Part shown: piece by piece, positions 16,429-25,082 of the stretch
Position numbering within the stretch: position 1 is the stretch's first letter
Layout of the letters: each line of letters starts with the position of its first letter
Assembly (NCBI RefSeq): GCF_000336715.1
Contig: NZ_AOMF01000174.1
Coordinates: 110,699 to 168,782 of the forward strand
Length of the DNA stretch: 58,084 nucleotides
Reading direction: 5' to 3'
Source: Halococcus thailandensis JCM 13552
Lineage (GTDB): Archaea > Halobacteriota > Halobacteria > Halobacteriales > Halococcaceae
Notes under the pieces: generated by a model
Told to the model about the DNA's origin: nothing
Seen by the model: only the letters and a program-made list of their open reading frames with translations
Database searches by the model: none
Translations under genes and position numbers: made by a program

Positions 16429-17779
16429 CGCGACCGCTCCCTATCGTATACACCCTGTGTGGGGTGTCTGATAAATCAAGCGCTCCGCGCCCATCGACGA
16501 CGACCAGCGGCGAGGGGAAGGCCTGCCAGTCGATCCGCTCGAACTGTTCGTGTGGCGTCACCATGACGACGCCGTCGATCGCGCGATCGGTGAGCCCATC
16601 GATGGAGACGGGCGTCGCGTCGAACTCATTGAAATCGTCGATCAGCGGGTCCGCACAGAGCACGTCGGCCCCGGCGGCCGCGAGTCCGTCGATGATGGGG
16701 CCGGCGGGCGTCGCGGCGGTCTCGGCGACGCCGGGCCGGTAGGCGACACCCAGCACGAGCACCGTCGTCTCGTCCAGAGAGCGGCCCTCGGCTTCGAACT
16801 CCTCGTGAAGTTTCCGCACCGTGAATTCCGGCATGCTGTCGTTGACCGCGCGTGCCGTCCGGAGCAACGGCGCGTCCTCGGCGCGATCGTTGGCGAGGAA
16901 GTAGGGGTAGTAGGGGATACAGTGACCGCCGACGCCCGCGCCGGGGTCGTGGATCTCACAGAACGGCTGGGTGTTGGCGGTCGCGATCGCCTCGCGCACG
17001 TCGATCCCGAGTTCGTCGGTGAACCGGGCCAGCTCGTTGGCGAGGGCGATGTTCACGTCGCGATAGACTCCTTCGAACAGTTTGACCGCTTCGGCCGTCG
17101 TCGCGTCCGCGACGGTGATGACGCCCTTCGCGTTGAGCTGTTCGTAGATGGTGTGGGCCGCCTGCGTGCTCTCGTCGTCGATCCCGCCGACGACTTTCGG
17201 GTAGGCACCCCTGATGTCCTCGAGCGCGCGCCCGCTCGACGTGCGCTCGGGACAGAAGGCGACGCCGAACTCGCCGGCCGAGAGATCGCTCTCGGCTTCG
17301 AGCAGGGGTGTGACGACCTCCCGACAGGTCTTGGGCGGTACCGTACACTCGACGACGACGAGATCGCCCGCCGACAGCCCCGAGGCGACGTCCCGGACGA
17401 CGGATTCGAGGATCGAAATGTCGGGATCGTTTCCCTCGGTGAGTCGCGTCGGGACGATGACGACGTGGACCGACGCTTCCGCGGCCGCCGTGCGGTTGTC
17501 GGTCGCACGGAGCGCGTCGTCCGCGACGAGCCGTTCGACGAGTGCGTCGAGACCCGGTTCGCCCTCGACGTGGCACTCGCCGCGCTCGATCCCGTCGACG
17601 ACCGCCTCGTCGGCGTCCGCACCGACGACGTTGCCACAGACCTCGGCGTACGCCGCCGCCAGCGGCAGCCCCATCTTCCCGAGCCCGTACACTCCGACGG
17701 GGATCTCCCCGTCACGAAACGCTTCACGCGTGCGCTCGCGTGCGCCGCCGTAGGGCGCGACGGACTCGGCACGACTCAT
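16421..17779 (-). CDS. UDP-N-acetyl-hexosamine 6-dehydrogenase (WbpA/WecC type)
   Basis: A 452-residue nucleotide-sugar dehydrogenase that oxidises C6 of UDP-GlcNAc or UDP-ManNAc twice to the uronic acid using NAD. It has the Rossmann loop VGVYGLGKMGLPLA (residues 28-41), CPERTSSGRALEDI, the catalytic-helix Lys in EAVKLFE (K233), and the thiol nucleophile in GVGGHCIPYYPYF (C287). Neighbours for the 3-oxidation, 3-amination and 3-N-acetylation steps favour the WbpA role (UDP-GlcNAc) over WecC (UDP-ManNAc). The ATG at 17779 overlaps the oxidoreductase gene by four bases, and the stop overlaps the glycosyltransferase start by eight. Confidence 0.88.
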   Translation of the reverse strand: MSRAESVAPYGGARERTREAFRDGEIPVGVYGLGKMGLPLAAAYAEVCGNVVGADADEAVVDGIERGECHVEGEPGLDALVERLVADDALRATDNRTAAAEASVHVVIVPTRLTEGNDPDISILESVVRDVASGLSAGDLVVVECTVPPKTCREVVTPLLEAESDLSAGEFGVAFCPERTSSGRALEDIRGAYPKVVGGIDDESTQAAHTIYEQLNAKGVITVADATTAEAVKLFEGVYRDVNIALANELARFTDELGIDVREAIATANTQPFCEIHDPGAGVGGHCIPYYPYFLANDRAEDAPLLRTARAVNDSMPEFTVRKLHEEFEAEGRSLDETTVLVLGVAYRPGVAETAATPAGPIIDGLAAAGADVLCADPLIDDFNEFDATPVSIDGLTDRAIDGVVMVTPHEQFERIDWQAFPSPLVVVDGRGALDLSDTPHRVYTIGSGRDV

Positions 17780-18747
17780 CGAACCTCTGCCTCCATGCGA
17801 TCGTCGGCCAGCCGGTCGATCCGGCGGGCGACCGACAGCGCGCGGAGGCCGTCCTCGGCGGTCACGAGCGGCGTCGTCCGCTCGCGAACGCAGTCGACGA
17901 ACGAGGCCAGCTCCTCCTTCAGCGGCTCGCCGCTGTCGACCATCGGCCGTTCGACGACACCCTCGTGGCGGTAGTGCATCCCACTCTTTCGCTCGACGTA
18001 TTCGGGCAGCGAGTGGCGGTGGATGGCGACCGAGCGATCGATGTAGTCGACGGCGATCCAGCACTCGTGGGTCGTGATCGAGAGCTGTCTGATCTTCTTC
18101 TGGGTGACGCGACTCGCGGTGAGGCTGGCGACGACGCCGCCGTCGAAGCGCAGCTGAGCGTCGATATAGCGGTTCTCCTCGGCACCGAGGGCGTTCACCG
18201 TCGTGACGTCCTCGCCGATGAGCGAGAGCACCACGTCGATGTCGTGGATCATCAGGTCCATCACGGCGTTGTCCGCGATGGTGCGCTCGCGCGGCGAACC
18301 GAGTCGCTGGGCGTCGATCGCGATGATCTCCTGTTCGTCGAGGATCTCGGCGACGGCGCGCACGGCCGGGTTGAACCGCTCGATGTGGCCGACCTGGATG
18401 ACGGCATCGCGATCGTGTGCCAGATCGGCGAGCTCTCGGCCGGTCTCCGGATCGGCGACGAACGGCTTCTCGACGAGCACGTCGACGTCCGCCTCGATGC
18501 ACTCGCGGGCGAGATCGGCGTGGTGGGCCGTCGGCACCGCGATCGAGACCGCGTCGGCGTGATCGAGCAGTTCCGCCCGCGAACGCGCCTGGGTGCCGTG
18601 GCTCGCGGCGATCTCACGCGCCCGGTCGGCGTCGGTATCGGCGACGCCCACGAGCTCGACGTCCGGGAGTTCGGCGTAGACGCGCGCATGGTTCTGGCCC
18701 ATGCTGCCGACGCCGATAACGCCGACCCGCGTCGGCGCTGTACTCAC
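17776..18747 (-). CDS. Gfo/Idh/MocA oxidoreductase, probable UDP-GlcNAcA 3-dehydrogenase (WbpB/WlbA type)
   Basis: A 323-residue NAD-binding oxidoreductase. It has TRVGVIGVGSMGQNHARVY at the start, the EKPF motif in DVLVEKPFVADP, and the substrate-domain segment VGHIERFNPAVRAV followed by DLMIHDIDVVLSL. In WbpB/WlbA-type enzymes these elements oxidise the 3-hydroxyl of UDP-GlcNAc uronate to a 3-keto sugar ready for transamination. Its position directly downstream of the aminotransferase supports that role. The GTG at 18747 starts within the upstream stop (GTGA overlap), which implies translational coupling. Confidence 0.85.
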   Translation of the reverse strand: MSTAPTRVGVIGVGSMGQNHARVYAELPDVELVGVADTDADRAREIAASHGTQARSRAELLDHADAVSIAVPTAHHADLARECIEADVDVLVEKPFVADPETGRELADLAHDRDAVIQVGHIERFNPAVRAVAEILDEQEIIAIDAQRLGSPRERTIADNAVMDLMIHDIDVVLSLIGEDVTTVNALGAEENRYIDAQLRFDGGVVASLTASRVTQKKIRQLSITTHECWIAVDYIDRSVAIHRHSLPEYVERKSGMHYRHEGVVERPMVDSGEPLKEELASFVDCVRERTTPLVTAEDGLRALSVARRIDRLADDRMEAEVR

Positions 18748-19826
18748 TCGACCACCTCCGTGGCGATAGCGTTCACGATGTCCGTGATGTCCGATGGGGA
18801 GAGGTTTGGATGTACCGGTAGCGAGAGGACCTCTCGGCTCGCGCGCTCGGCGACCGGCAGCGAGCGCTCGACATCGCGGTAGGCCGGCTGTTCGTGGATC
18901 GGGATCGGATAGTAGATCCCGCTGTCGATGTCGGCCGCGTCGAGCGCCGCGTCGAGCGCGTCGCGGTGTTCGCTCCGGACGGTGTACTGGTGGTAGACGT
19001 GGCGTCGCCCGTCGGGTTCGACGGGCGTGTCGATGACGTCGGGCAGCTCGTCGGTGAGCCGCTCGGCGTTCGCACGCCGTGTCTCGTTGTACTTCGGCAA
19101 CCGATCGAGCTGGACACGGCCGATGGCCGCGAGCACACTCGTCATGCGGTAGTTCTGGCCGACGGTGTTGTGTTCGTAGCTGTCGCCATCGGGGTCGCGG
19201 CCGTGGTTGACGAAGCTCGCCGCGCGTTCGGCGACGTCCGCGTCGTCGGTGAGTACCATCCCGCCCTCGCCGGTGGTCATGTTCTTCGTCGGATAGAACG
19301 AGAAACAGGCCGCGTCGCCGAACGAGCCGACGCGCTCGCCGTCGAATTCGGCACCGTGGGCCTGTGCGGCGTCCTCGATCACGAGGAGATCGTGTTCGTC
19401 GGCGATCTCCAGCAGGTGATCCATCGTGGCCGGCAACCCGTAGAGATGGACGGGCATGATCGCGTCGACGTCGCGCTCGCGGACGATTTCCTCGACGGCG
19501 TGGGGGTCGATCGTGTAGGTTTCGGGATCGATGTCGGCGAAGACCGGTTCGGCACCCGCCAGCCGGATGGCGTTCGCGCTGGCGATCATCGAGAACGGCG
19601 TCGTCACCACGGTGTCGCCCGGCCCGAGACCGAGCGCCTCGACGGCCGTGTGGAGCGCGGTCGTCCCGTTGGTCGTCGCCACGCCGTGGGCAGCACCGCA
19701 GAAGTCGGCGAACTCCTCCTCGAAGGCGCGTACTTCGGGGCCGTCGGCGAACTGGCCACTGTCGAGAACGTCCACGACACGTTCCTTCTCGCGCTCGCCG
19801 AGTTCCGGGTCGGCTATCGGAATCAT
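18744..19826 (-). CDS. DegT/DnrJ/EryC1/StrS aminotransferase, probable 3-keto-sugar aminotransferase (WbpE type)
   Basis: A 360-residue PLP enzyme. It has the N-terminal IPIADPELGEREKERVVDVL, TNGTTALHTAVEALGLGPGD, the PLP-contacting EDAAQAHGAEF, and the Schiff-base Lys in FSFYPTKNMTTGEGG (K181), then NYRMTSVLAAIG. The family aminates keto-sugar nucleotides with glutamate. With the 3-dehydrogenase and hexapeptide N-acetyltransferase on either side, the predicted reaction is formation of UDP-GlcNAc(3NH2)A. Four-base overlaps at both ends tie it into the operon. Confidence 0.9.
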   Translation of the reverse strand: MIPIADPELGEREKERVVDVLDSGQFADGPEVRAFEEEFADFCGAAHGVATTNGTTALHTAVEALGLGPGDTVVTTPFSMIASANAIRLAGAEPVFADIDPETYTIDPHAVEEIVRERDVDAIMPVHLYGLPATMDHLLEIADEHDLLVIEDAAQAHGAEFDGERVGSFGDAACFSFYPTKNMTTGEGGMVLTDDADVAERAASFVNHGRDPDGDSYEHNTVGQNYRMTSVLAAIGRVQLDRLPKYNETRRANAERLTDELPDVIDTPVEPDGRRHVYHQYTVRSEHRDALDAALDAADIDSGIYYPIPIHEQPAYRDVERSLPVAERASREVLSLPVHPNLSPSDITDIVNAIATEVVE

Positions 19827-20413
19827 AGTTGGTTGGCTCCTGTGAGGTCTTTCGGCAGTGGTTCGTGGCGTGCAGGGACGCCGACCGCCAGCGTCTCCGG
19901 CGGGACGTCCTCCGTGACGACCGCGCCGGCGGCGACGAACGCGCCTTCACTGACGGTGACGTCCGGCAGCAGCGTCGCGTTCGCGCCGATCGAGACGTCG
20001 TCTTCGAGCGTCGGGCCGACGAGCTCCGCCTCGCGGCGCAGAGGGTGTGGATCGTTCGTGAGCACCGCGCGCGGTCCGACGAACACCCGATCGCCGATCG
20101 TCGTCTCGGTCGGAACGTACACCCCGGTCTGGAGGCTGACGTGTGAGCCGATCGTCGACGAGCCGTCGATGGTGGTGTCGGTGCCGACGAGCACGTCGTC
20201 GCCGACGATCGTGTTCTCGCGAACGACGGCGTTGTGACCGGTGGTGAACTCGTCGCCGATCGAGCTGTCGGCGTAGACGATGGTGCCGTCACGGATCGTC
20301 GCATCGTCGCCGATCACGGCGGGCGGGGCGTCGGCGTCGTGGACGTAGCCGACGGTCGCGCCGTCGTCGACGGAACTGTTCGCACCGAGGCGTGCGCGCG
20401 TCTCGTCGCTCAT
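19823..20413 (-). CDS. Left-handed beta-helix N-acetyltransferase, probable WbpD type
   Basis: A 196-residue hexapeptide-repeat acyltransferase. Repeats run from about residue 30 to 180, e.g. IGDDATIRDGTIVYADSSIG, VGTDTTIDGSSTIGSHVSL and VSIGANATLLPDVTVSEGAF. The segment TNDPHPLRR contains the His expected to act as base, and the C-terminus AVGVPARHEPLP is the usual closing motif. It is predicted to acetylate the new 3-amino group of UDP-GlcNAc(3NH2)A. It is the first large gene of the operon; its ATG is fused to the stop of a 40-codon frame just upstream (ATGA). Confidence 0.87.
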   Translation of the reverse strand: MSDETRARLGANSSVDDGATVGYVHDADAPPAVIGDDATIRDGTIVYADSSIGDEFTTGHNAVVRENTIVGDDVLVGTDTTIDGSSTIGSHVSLQTGVYVPTETTIGDRVFVGPRAVLTNDPHPLRREAELVGPTLEDDVSIGANATLLPDVTVSEGAFVAAGAVVTEDVPPETLAVGVPARHEPLPKDLTGANQL

Positions 20414-20532
20414 CGGGGATCTCCGGGCGTCGGTCGGCCGGCCGTCGTGCCGTCGGACGAGCGGGTTACGGGGTCCGTCCCGGCGGCGCGGCCGTCTTCA
20501 GCGGTCGTGTCGTCTGTGATATGGTCTGTCAT
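20410..20532 (-). CDS. Possible 40-residue leader peptide of the glycan operon
   Basis: An ATG-started frame of 40 residues (MTDHITDDTTAEDGRAAG...GDPR), hydrophilic and slightly acidic, whose TGA overlaps the acetyltransferase ATG. The same coupling is seen at the other junctions of this operon. No homologue is recognised. It may be a true micro-protein, a translated leader, or an untranslated segment that happens to be open. Confidence 0.3.
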   Translation of the reverse strand: MTDHITDDTTAEDGRAAGTDPVTRSSDGTTAGRPTPGDPR

Positions 20533-20624
20533 TCGATGGAGGTGGGTGGAGCGAAGCGATTGAATGACTGGTCGTGTTCGATCTCATTGAGGTACACTTC
20601 GTTCTCACATATGTGTTTTCCCAT
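20529..20624 (-). CDS. Possible 31-residue upstream micro-ORF
   Basis: A frame of 31 residues (MGKHICENEVYLNEIEHDQ...TSIE) in an AT-richer stretch (about 43 percent G+C); its TGA overlaps the ATG of the next small frame. The glutamate content looks protein-like for a haloarchaeon, but the region could equally be the operon's promoter and leader. It contains the palindrome CACATATGTG. Weak call. Confidence 0.2.
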   Translation of the reverse strand: MGKHICENEVYLNEIEHDQSFNRFAPPTSIE

Positions 20625-20680
20625 CCGACGAAAATCGCAGCCTATCCGTCTGACGTCCGTCATCCGTGACCGGCCGCCGA

Positions 20681-22228
20681 TCACTCGCGGCGCGAGGGGA
20701 TGTAGCGGCGGATCACGGGCACGCGGATGCCGAGGCGCTCCTCGATCTGTTCGATCGGGATCTCGTCTTCGGCCTGGAGACAACCAGTGACGGCGACCAG
20801 CGCCACCGCGACGAGGCCGGCACCGATGGCGAACAGCGGCAGCGTGACGACCGACAGCTCCACGACGTTCGACAGCCCGAACGCGAGTGGGAAGAGGACG
20901 AGCGGCAGGAGGACGAACGTCTTGACGGTCGATCGCGAGAACGGCGAGATGCCCGACAGCCGCCAGAGCACCAGCATGGCGATGGCGTTGAGCGAGAAAA
21001 ACGAGAGCGCCGAGGCCAGCGCCGCACCGACGACGCCGTACGACGGCACGAGCACGACGTTGAGAACGATGTTGAGCACGGCTGCAGCGGTGTTCACCAC
21101 GAGGATATACGTCGTGTAGCCGAACGCCGAGAGCGTGTCCTGACACCGCCCGTTGGCCGCGCTGGTGAAGAAACCGATCGAGAGGATCGCGAGCGCCGCC
21201 GACGAGCGCGGATCGGTCACGTCGAAGACGATCTCGACGACGTCGCCGGAGAAGGCGACGAACGTCAGAAAGAGCGGGAAGGCGACGATATAGATCCACT
21301 TGGTCGTGATCTTGTAGATGCGATCGACCTCTTCACGGTTGCTATCGTCGTCGAGGCGTGAGGCCAGCGGGAGATAGAGGAAACCGAACACCGAGAGGAT
21401 CACGGGTAGCCCGGCCGCGAGCGGATAGCCGTAGTTGTAGATGCCGGCAGCGTTCGGGGCCGACGCGAGTGCGCCGAGCATCAGCGTGTCTACCTGCGAG
21501 AGGATCGAGGAAACCGCCGAGGCGACCACGAGCGGAAGGGAAAACCGAACCATCGCGCCCGCGTGCGTCCGGAAGGGGCCCCGGAGCGAGAGCAGTCGGT
21601 TGAGCAGGATGTGTGCAACGACGAGGGCGACTACCGCCGCGGCGACGTAGGCATAGCCCGCCGCGAGCACGCCCATCCCCATCCCGAACAGCAGGACGAG
21701 GAGGATGCCGACGCGCAGGCCGTTGTAGAGCAGATCGTACGCGTAGGTCCGGTAGATGGTGTTCTCGTGGCCACGGATCGCGCCAACGGCGACGCGCAGC
21801 CCGACGACGAGCGGGATCGCTATCGCGAACAATGTGACCAGCAGCGGCGGTGAATCGGCACCGAAGAACACGCGCCGCACCCAGTCGCCGCCGGCGATCA
21901 GCCCGCCGGCGATGACGATCCCGGCGAGTCCCGCGATGACGATGCCCGTCACCCAGACGCCGCGCACGTCGCGCTCGTCGTCGAACCGGGACATGAAGCG
22001 TGGGATCCCCTCGTTGAAGCCGACGAGCGCGATCGTCGAGCTAAGCATCAGTATCGAGAACCCCTTGCTGAACGCGTCGAACGCGGGCTGGGAGAGCACG
22101 CGACCGAGCAGCACCTGTTCGAACAGTTTCGAAAACGCGCCCAGTAGACTGCCGATCAGCATGAGGCTCGCACTCGACACCAGCGACGAGAGGTTCGACT
22201 CCTCGGCCGCCGACTGTTCGTTCGCCAT
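20681..22228 (-). CDS. Wzx/AglR-like oligosaccharide flippase
   Basis: A 515-residue polytopic protein of the MATE/MVF polysaccharide-transporter superfamily with about fourteen hydrophobic segments. The N-terminal helices are SLVSSASLMLIGSLLGAFSK and FSKGFSILMLSSTIALVGFN, with internal SNREEVDRIYKITTKWIY and YTTYILVVNTAAAVLNIVLN. The C-terminal cytoplasmic tail ends EERLGIRVPVIRRYIPSRRE. It is expected to translocate dolichol-linked glycan across the membrane. The gene is separated from the sugar operon by 267 bases that probably hold a separate promoter, but the strand and function match. Confidence 0.88.
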   Translation of the reverse strand: MANEQSAAEESNLSSLVSSASLMLIGSLLGAFSKLFEQVLLGRVLSQPAFDAFSKGFSILMLSSTIALVGFNEGIPRFMSRFDDERDVRGVWVTGIVIAGLAGIVIAGGLIAGGDWVRRVFFGADSPPLLVTLFAIAIPLVVGLRVAVGAIRGHENTIYRTYAYDLLYNGLRVGILLVLLFGMGMGVLAAGYAYVAAAVVALVVAHILLNRLLSLRGPFRTHAGAMVRFSLPLVVASAVSSILSQVDTLMLGALASAPNAAGIYNYGYPLAAGLPVILSVFGFLYLPLASRLDDDSNREEVDRIYKITTKWIYIVAFPLFLTFVAFSGDVVEIVFDVTDPRSSAALAILSIGFFTSAANGRCQDTLSAFGYTTYILVVNTAAAVLNIVLNVVLVPSYGVVGAALASALSFFSLNAIAMLVLWRLSGISPFSRSTVKTFVLLPLVLFPLAFGLSNVVELSVVTLPLFAIGAGLVAVALVAVTGCLQAEDEIPIEQIEERLGIRVPVIRRYIPSRRE

Positions 22229-22416
22229 TCAGTACCCGTCGGAGGCCGCCGATGTCGGTCGCGCCGATCTCGATCGGGAGCGACGCGTGAACTGTACGGA
22301 GGGACTCATTACGTCAGTCCGACTCCAGCACTGCCAAACAGCCTTTCGTTCTCGCCTCGGGCGGCCGCGCCGTGCATCGGTAGATTCACGGCCGCCGCAC
22401 CGACTACCACCACCGA

Positions 22417-24060
22417 ATGGACGACGAACGTCGCCCCGGATCGGGGCTGGAGACGCTGCTCGTCGGGCTGGATGCGGCCTGCGGGCCGGTGTTCGACCGC
22501 CTCGACAAGCGCGGGGCCGAGCTGCCGGCGCTGGAGGGAATCCTCGCGGACGGCGCGAGCGGCCCGCTCGAATCGCAGCTGCCGCCGTGGACCGCGAGCG
22601 CGTGGCCCTCGCTCTACACGGGGACGAACCCCGGCAACCACGGCGTCTTCGGCTTTCTCGACTACTCGGGCTACGACTGGGACGTGGTGAACGCGACCGA
22701 CGTGCGCGAGCACGCACTCTGGGAACTGCTCGACGACGAGGGGAAATCGTCCGTCGTCGTCAACGTGCCCGTCACCCACCCACCCAAGGAATTCGACGGC
22801 GCGTTGATCCCGGGCTACGTCGCGCCCGATTCGCCGACCTGCCATCCTGACGGACTGCTCGACGACGTCCGCGAGGAACTCGGGGCGTACCGGGTCTATC
22901 CGCGCCACACCGGCGGTAGGGAGGCGACTACTGAAGAAAAGATCGACGAGTATCGGACGGTGACGCGGATGCGCGGCGAGGCCTTCCGCTATCTCTCCGA
23001 TCGCTTCTCGCCGGCGTTCGGTTTCGTCCAGTTCCAGACGACGGACACCGTCTTCCACGAGTGTCCCGGCGATTTCGCCGCGCTCCAGGCGGTCTACGAG
23101 GCCGTCGACGAGCAGGTCGGCGAGATCCTCGATGCCTGCGATCCCGACACCGTCATCGTCGCCAGCGATCACGGCATCGGAAAATACAGCGGCTACGATG
23201 TGCGCGTGAACTCCCTCCTGCGCGACGAGGGCTACGTCGAGACAGCCCGTGGCGGCGGGATGCCCTCGTGGGACGTGCTCCGCGACGAGCAGTTCTTCGA
23301 CGACGAGGAAAGCGAGAGCGGCACCGACGCGCTGCTCGAAAAGGCGATGGGCGGGCTGACGCGCGTGGGTATCACGAGCCAGCGGATCAACGCCGTGCTC
23401 GACCGTCTCGGGCTCGCCGAGTTCGTCGTCGCCCACGCACCCAAGGCGATGGTTCGTGCCGGCACCGAGCGGGTGGATTTCCCCGCCTCGACGGCGTACG
23501 CACGCTCACATATCGAGTGTGGCGTCCGACTGAACGTCGCCGGGCGCGAACCCGACGGCGTCGTTCCGGCCGACGAGTACGAAGAAGTCCGGACGGAACT
23601 CATCGATCGCCTCGCCGCCCTCGAAACGCCCGACGGAAAGCCGGCGTTCGACGACGTCGCCCCCCGCGAGGACTACTTCCACGGCTCGGAGGCCGAGGAT
23701 GCGGTCGATATCGTTCTCGTCCCCCGTGATTTCGACCAGTTCCTCTCGACGCAGTTGCGTGGAGAGACGTTCGGCCCGCCGACCGAGCCCTACAACCACA
23801 AACGCGACGGGATGATCGCCGCGACGGGTGCGGGCATCGATAGCGACGGATCGCTCGCGGACGCACATCTGTTCGATGTCGCGCCGACCGTGCTCGCGTC
23901 GCTCGGACTCCCGCGCGGCGACCACATGGATGGCGGAGTGCTGGATATCGTCGAATCGACCGGTGAGCGGACCTATCCGGAGTACGACGGACAGGCGCGC
24001 GAGACGACCGACGAACAGGCAGTCGAGGACCGACTCTCGGATCTGGGGTATATGGAATGA
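22417..24060 (+). CDS. Alkaline phosphatase/nucleotide pyrophosphatase-fold enzyme
   Basis: A 547-residue protein of the type I phosphodiesterase/nucleotide pyrophosphatase group. It has LVGLDAACGPVFDRL at the N-terminus with the first metal Asp, the nucleophile segment PPWTASAWPSLYTGTNPGNHG where Thr or Ser would be attacked, VIVASDHGIGKYSG with the second metal Asp-His, and the late NHKRDGMIAATG and DVAPTVLASLGLP. No signal peptide is visible. Such proteins in glycan loci are suspected of handling phospho-sugar or phospholipid groups; the substrate is unknown. It overlaps the next gene by four bases, so the pair probably acts together. Confidence 0.85.
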   Translation: MDDERRPGSGLETLLVGLDAACGPVFDRLDKRGAELPALEGILADGASGPLESQLPPWTASAWPSLYTGTNPGNHGVFGFLDYSGYDWDVVNATDVREHALWELLDDEGKSSVVVNVPVTHPPKEFDGALIPGYVAPDSPTCHPDGLLDDVREELGAYRVYPRHTGGREATTEEKIDEYRTVTRMRGEAFRYLSDRFSPAFGFVQFQTTDTVFHECPGDFAALQAVYEAVDEQVGEILDACDPDTVIVASDHGIGKYSGYDVRVNSLLRDEGYVETARGGGMPSWDVLRDEQFFDDEESESGTDALLEKAMGGLTRVGITSQRINAVLDRLGLAEFVVAHAPKAMVRAGTERVDFPASTAYARSHIECGVRLNVAGREPDGVVPADEYEEVRTELIDRLAALETPDGKPAFDDVAPREDYFHGSEAEDAVDIVLVPRDFDQFLSTQLRGETFGPPTEPYNHKRDGMIAATGAGIDSDGSLADAHLFDVAPTVLASLGLPRGDHMDGGVLDIVESTGERTYPEYDGQARETTDEQAVEDRLSDLGYME

Positions 24061-25061
24061 GCATCGAGATACGCAGCGCGACCGACGACGATCTGGACAA
24101 GTGGAACAGCTACGTGGAGCGCTCGCCGCAGTCGAACCCCTTCCATCGACAGGGGAGTCTCGCGGCGCTCGCGGCACACGCCGACGCCGATCTGCACCCC
24201 CTGATCGGGTTCAAGGGGCAGGAGCCGGTGGGGATCTTCCCGATCTTCGCCGTCGAGCGACTGGGGGTGCCGATGGCCTTCTCGCCACCGCCCGATCTCC
24301 TGGTTCCGTATCTCGGGCCGGCGCTGCTGAACATGGGAAAGCTGAAACAGCGAAAGCGCGAGCGCCGTCATCAGCGGTTCGTCGACGGCTGCATCGAGTG
24401 GGTCGACGAGCATGTCGGACCGCGCTACACCCACGTCCGCAGTGACTATCGGTACACGGATCTCCGCCCGCTCGAATGGAACGAACTGGCGGCGTCGCTC
24501 GGCCACACGTACACTGTGGATCTCTCGATCGGCGCGGACGAACTGTTGAAACGGTTCAGCAGCGACGCGCGGAGCAACGTCCGCGACGGAGTTCCCGAAA
24601 ACTGCACCATCGAGGAGGGCGGCGAGCGGGCGATCCGGCGCATCGTCACCCAGATCTATCGCCGGTACGAGGCACAGGACAAGTCCTACGGCGTCACGCC
24701 AGGGTTCGTCCTTGACCTGCGCGAGCGCCTGCCGGAGGGCTGCCTGCGCGCGTACGTCTGCCGGATCGACGGCCGATTCGCCGGCGGGATGATCACGCTC
24801 GAAGACGAGGGCACGATCCACCGCTGGCAAGGTGGCGCGAAACACGACGCCGCCATCCCCGTCAACGATCACGTCGACTGGTGGATCATGCGAGACGCGA
24901 TGGAGCGCGACATTGACTCGTACGATCTCGTCGGTGCGGATTCGCGCCGGCTCAACAAATACAAGGCGAAGTTCGATCCCGATCTCAGAACGTATCACGA
25001 GGCCGAGCGCGCCGGCACGACCATGCGACTCGCGCGAGCGGCCTATACGACTCTTCGCTGA
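24057..25061 (+). CDS. FemAB/GNAT-like acyl- or aminoacyltransferase
   Basis: A 334-residue protein with two GNAT-like halves. The N-terminal half includes FHRQGSLAALAAHADADLHP and IGFKGQEPVGIFPIF; the C-terminal half includes CRIDGRFAGGMITLEDEG and WIMRDAMERDIDSYDLVGAD. This matches the BioF2/FemAB-type GNAT domain found in exopolysaccharide and surface-glycan clusters. It may acylate or aminoacylate a glycan sugar; the acyl donor is not readable. Its ATG lies within the stop region of the phosphodiesterase-fold gene (ATGA). Confidence 0.8.
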   Translation: MSIEIRSATDDDLDKWNSYVERSPQSNPFHRQGSLAALAAHADADLHPLIGFKGQEPVGIFPIFAVERLGVPMAFSPPPDLLVPYLGPALLNMGKLKQRKRERRHQRFVDGCIEWVDEHVGPRYTHVRSDYRYTDLRPLEWNELAASLGHTYTVDLSIGADELLKRFSSDARSNVRDGVPENCTIEEGGERAIRRIVTQIYRRYEAQDKSYGVTPGFVLDLRERLPEGCLRAYVCRIDGRFAGGMITLEDEGTIHRWQGGAKHDAAIPVNDHVDWWIMRDAMERDIDSYDLVGADSRRLNKYKAKFDPDLRTYHEAERAGTTMRLARAAYTTLR

Positions 25062-25082
25062 TTGCGTCGTCGCTGATGTTCC

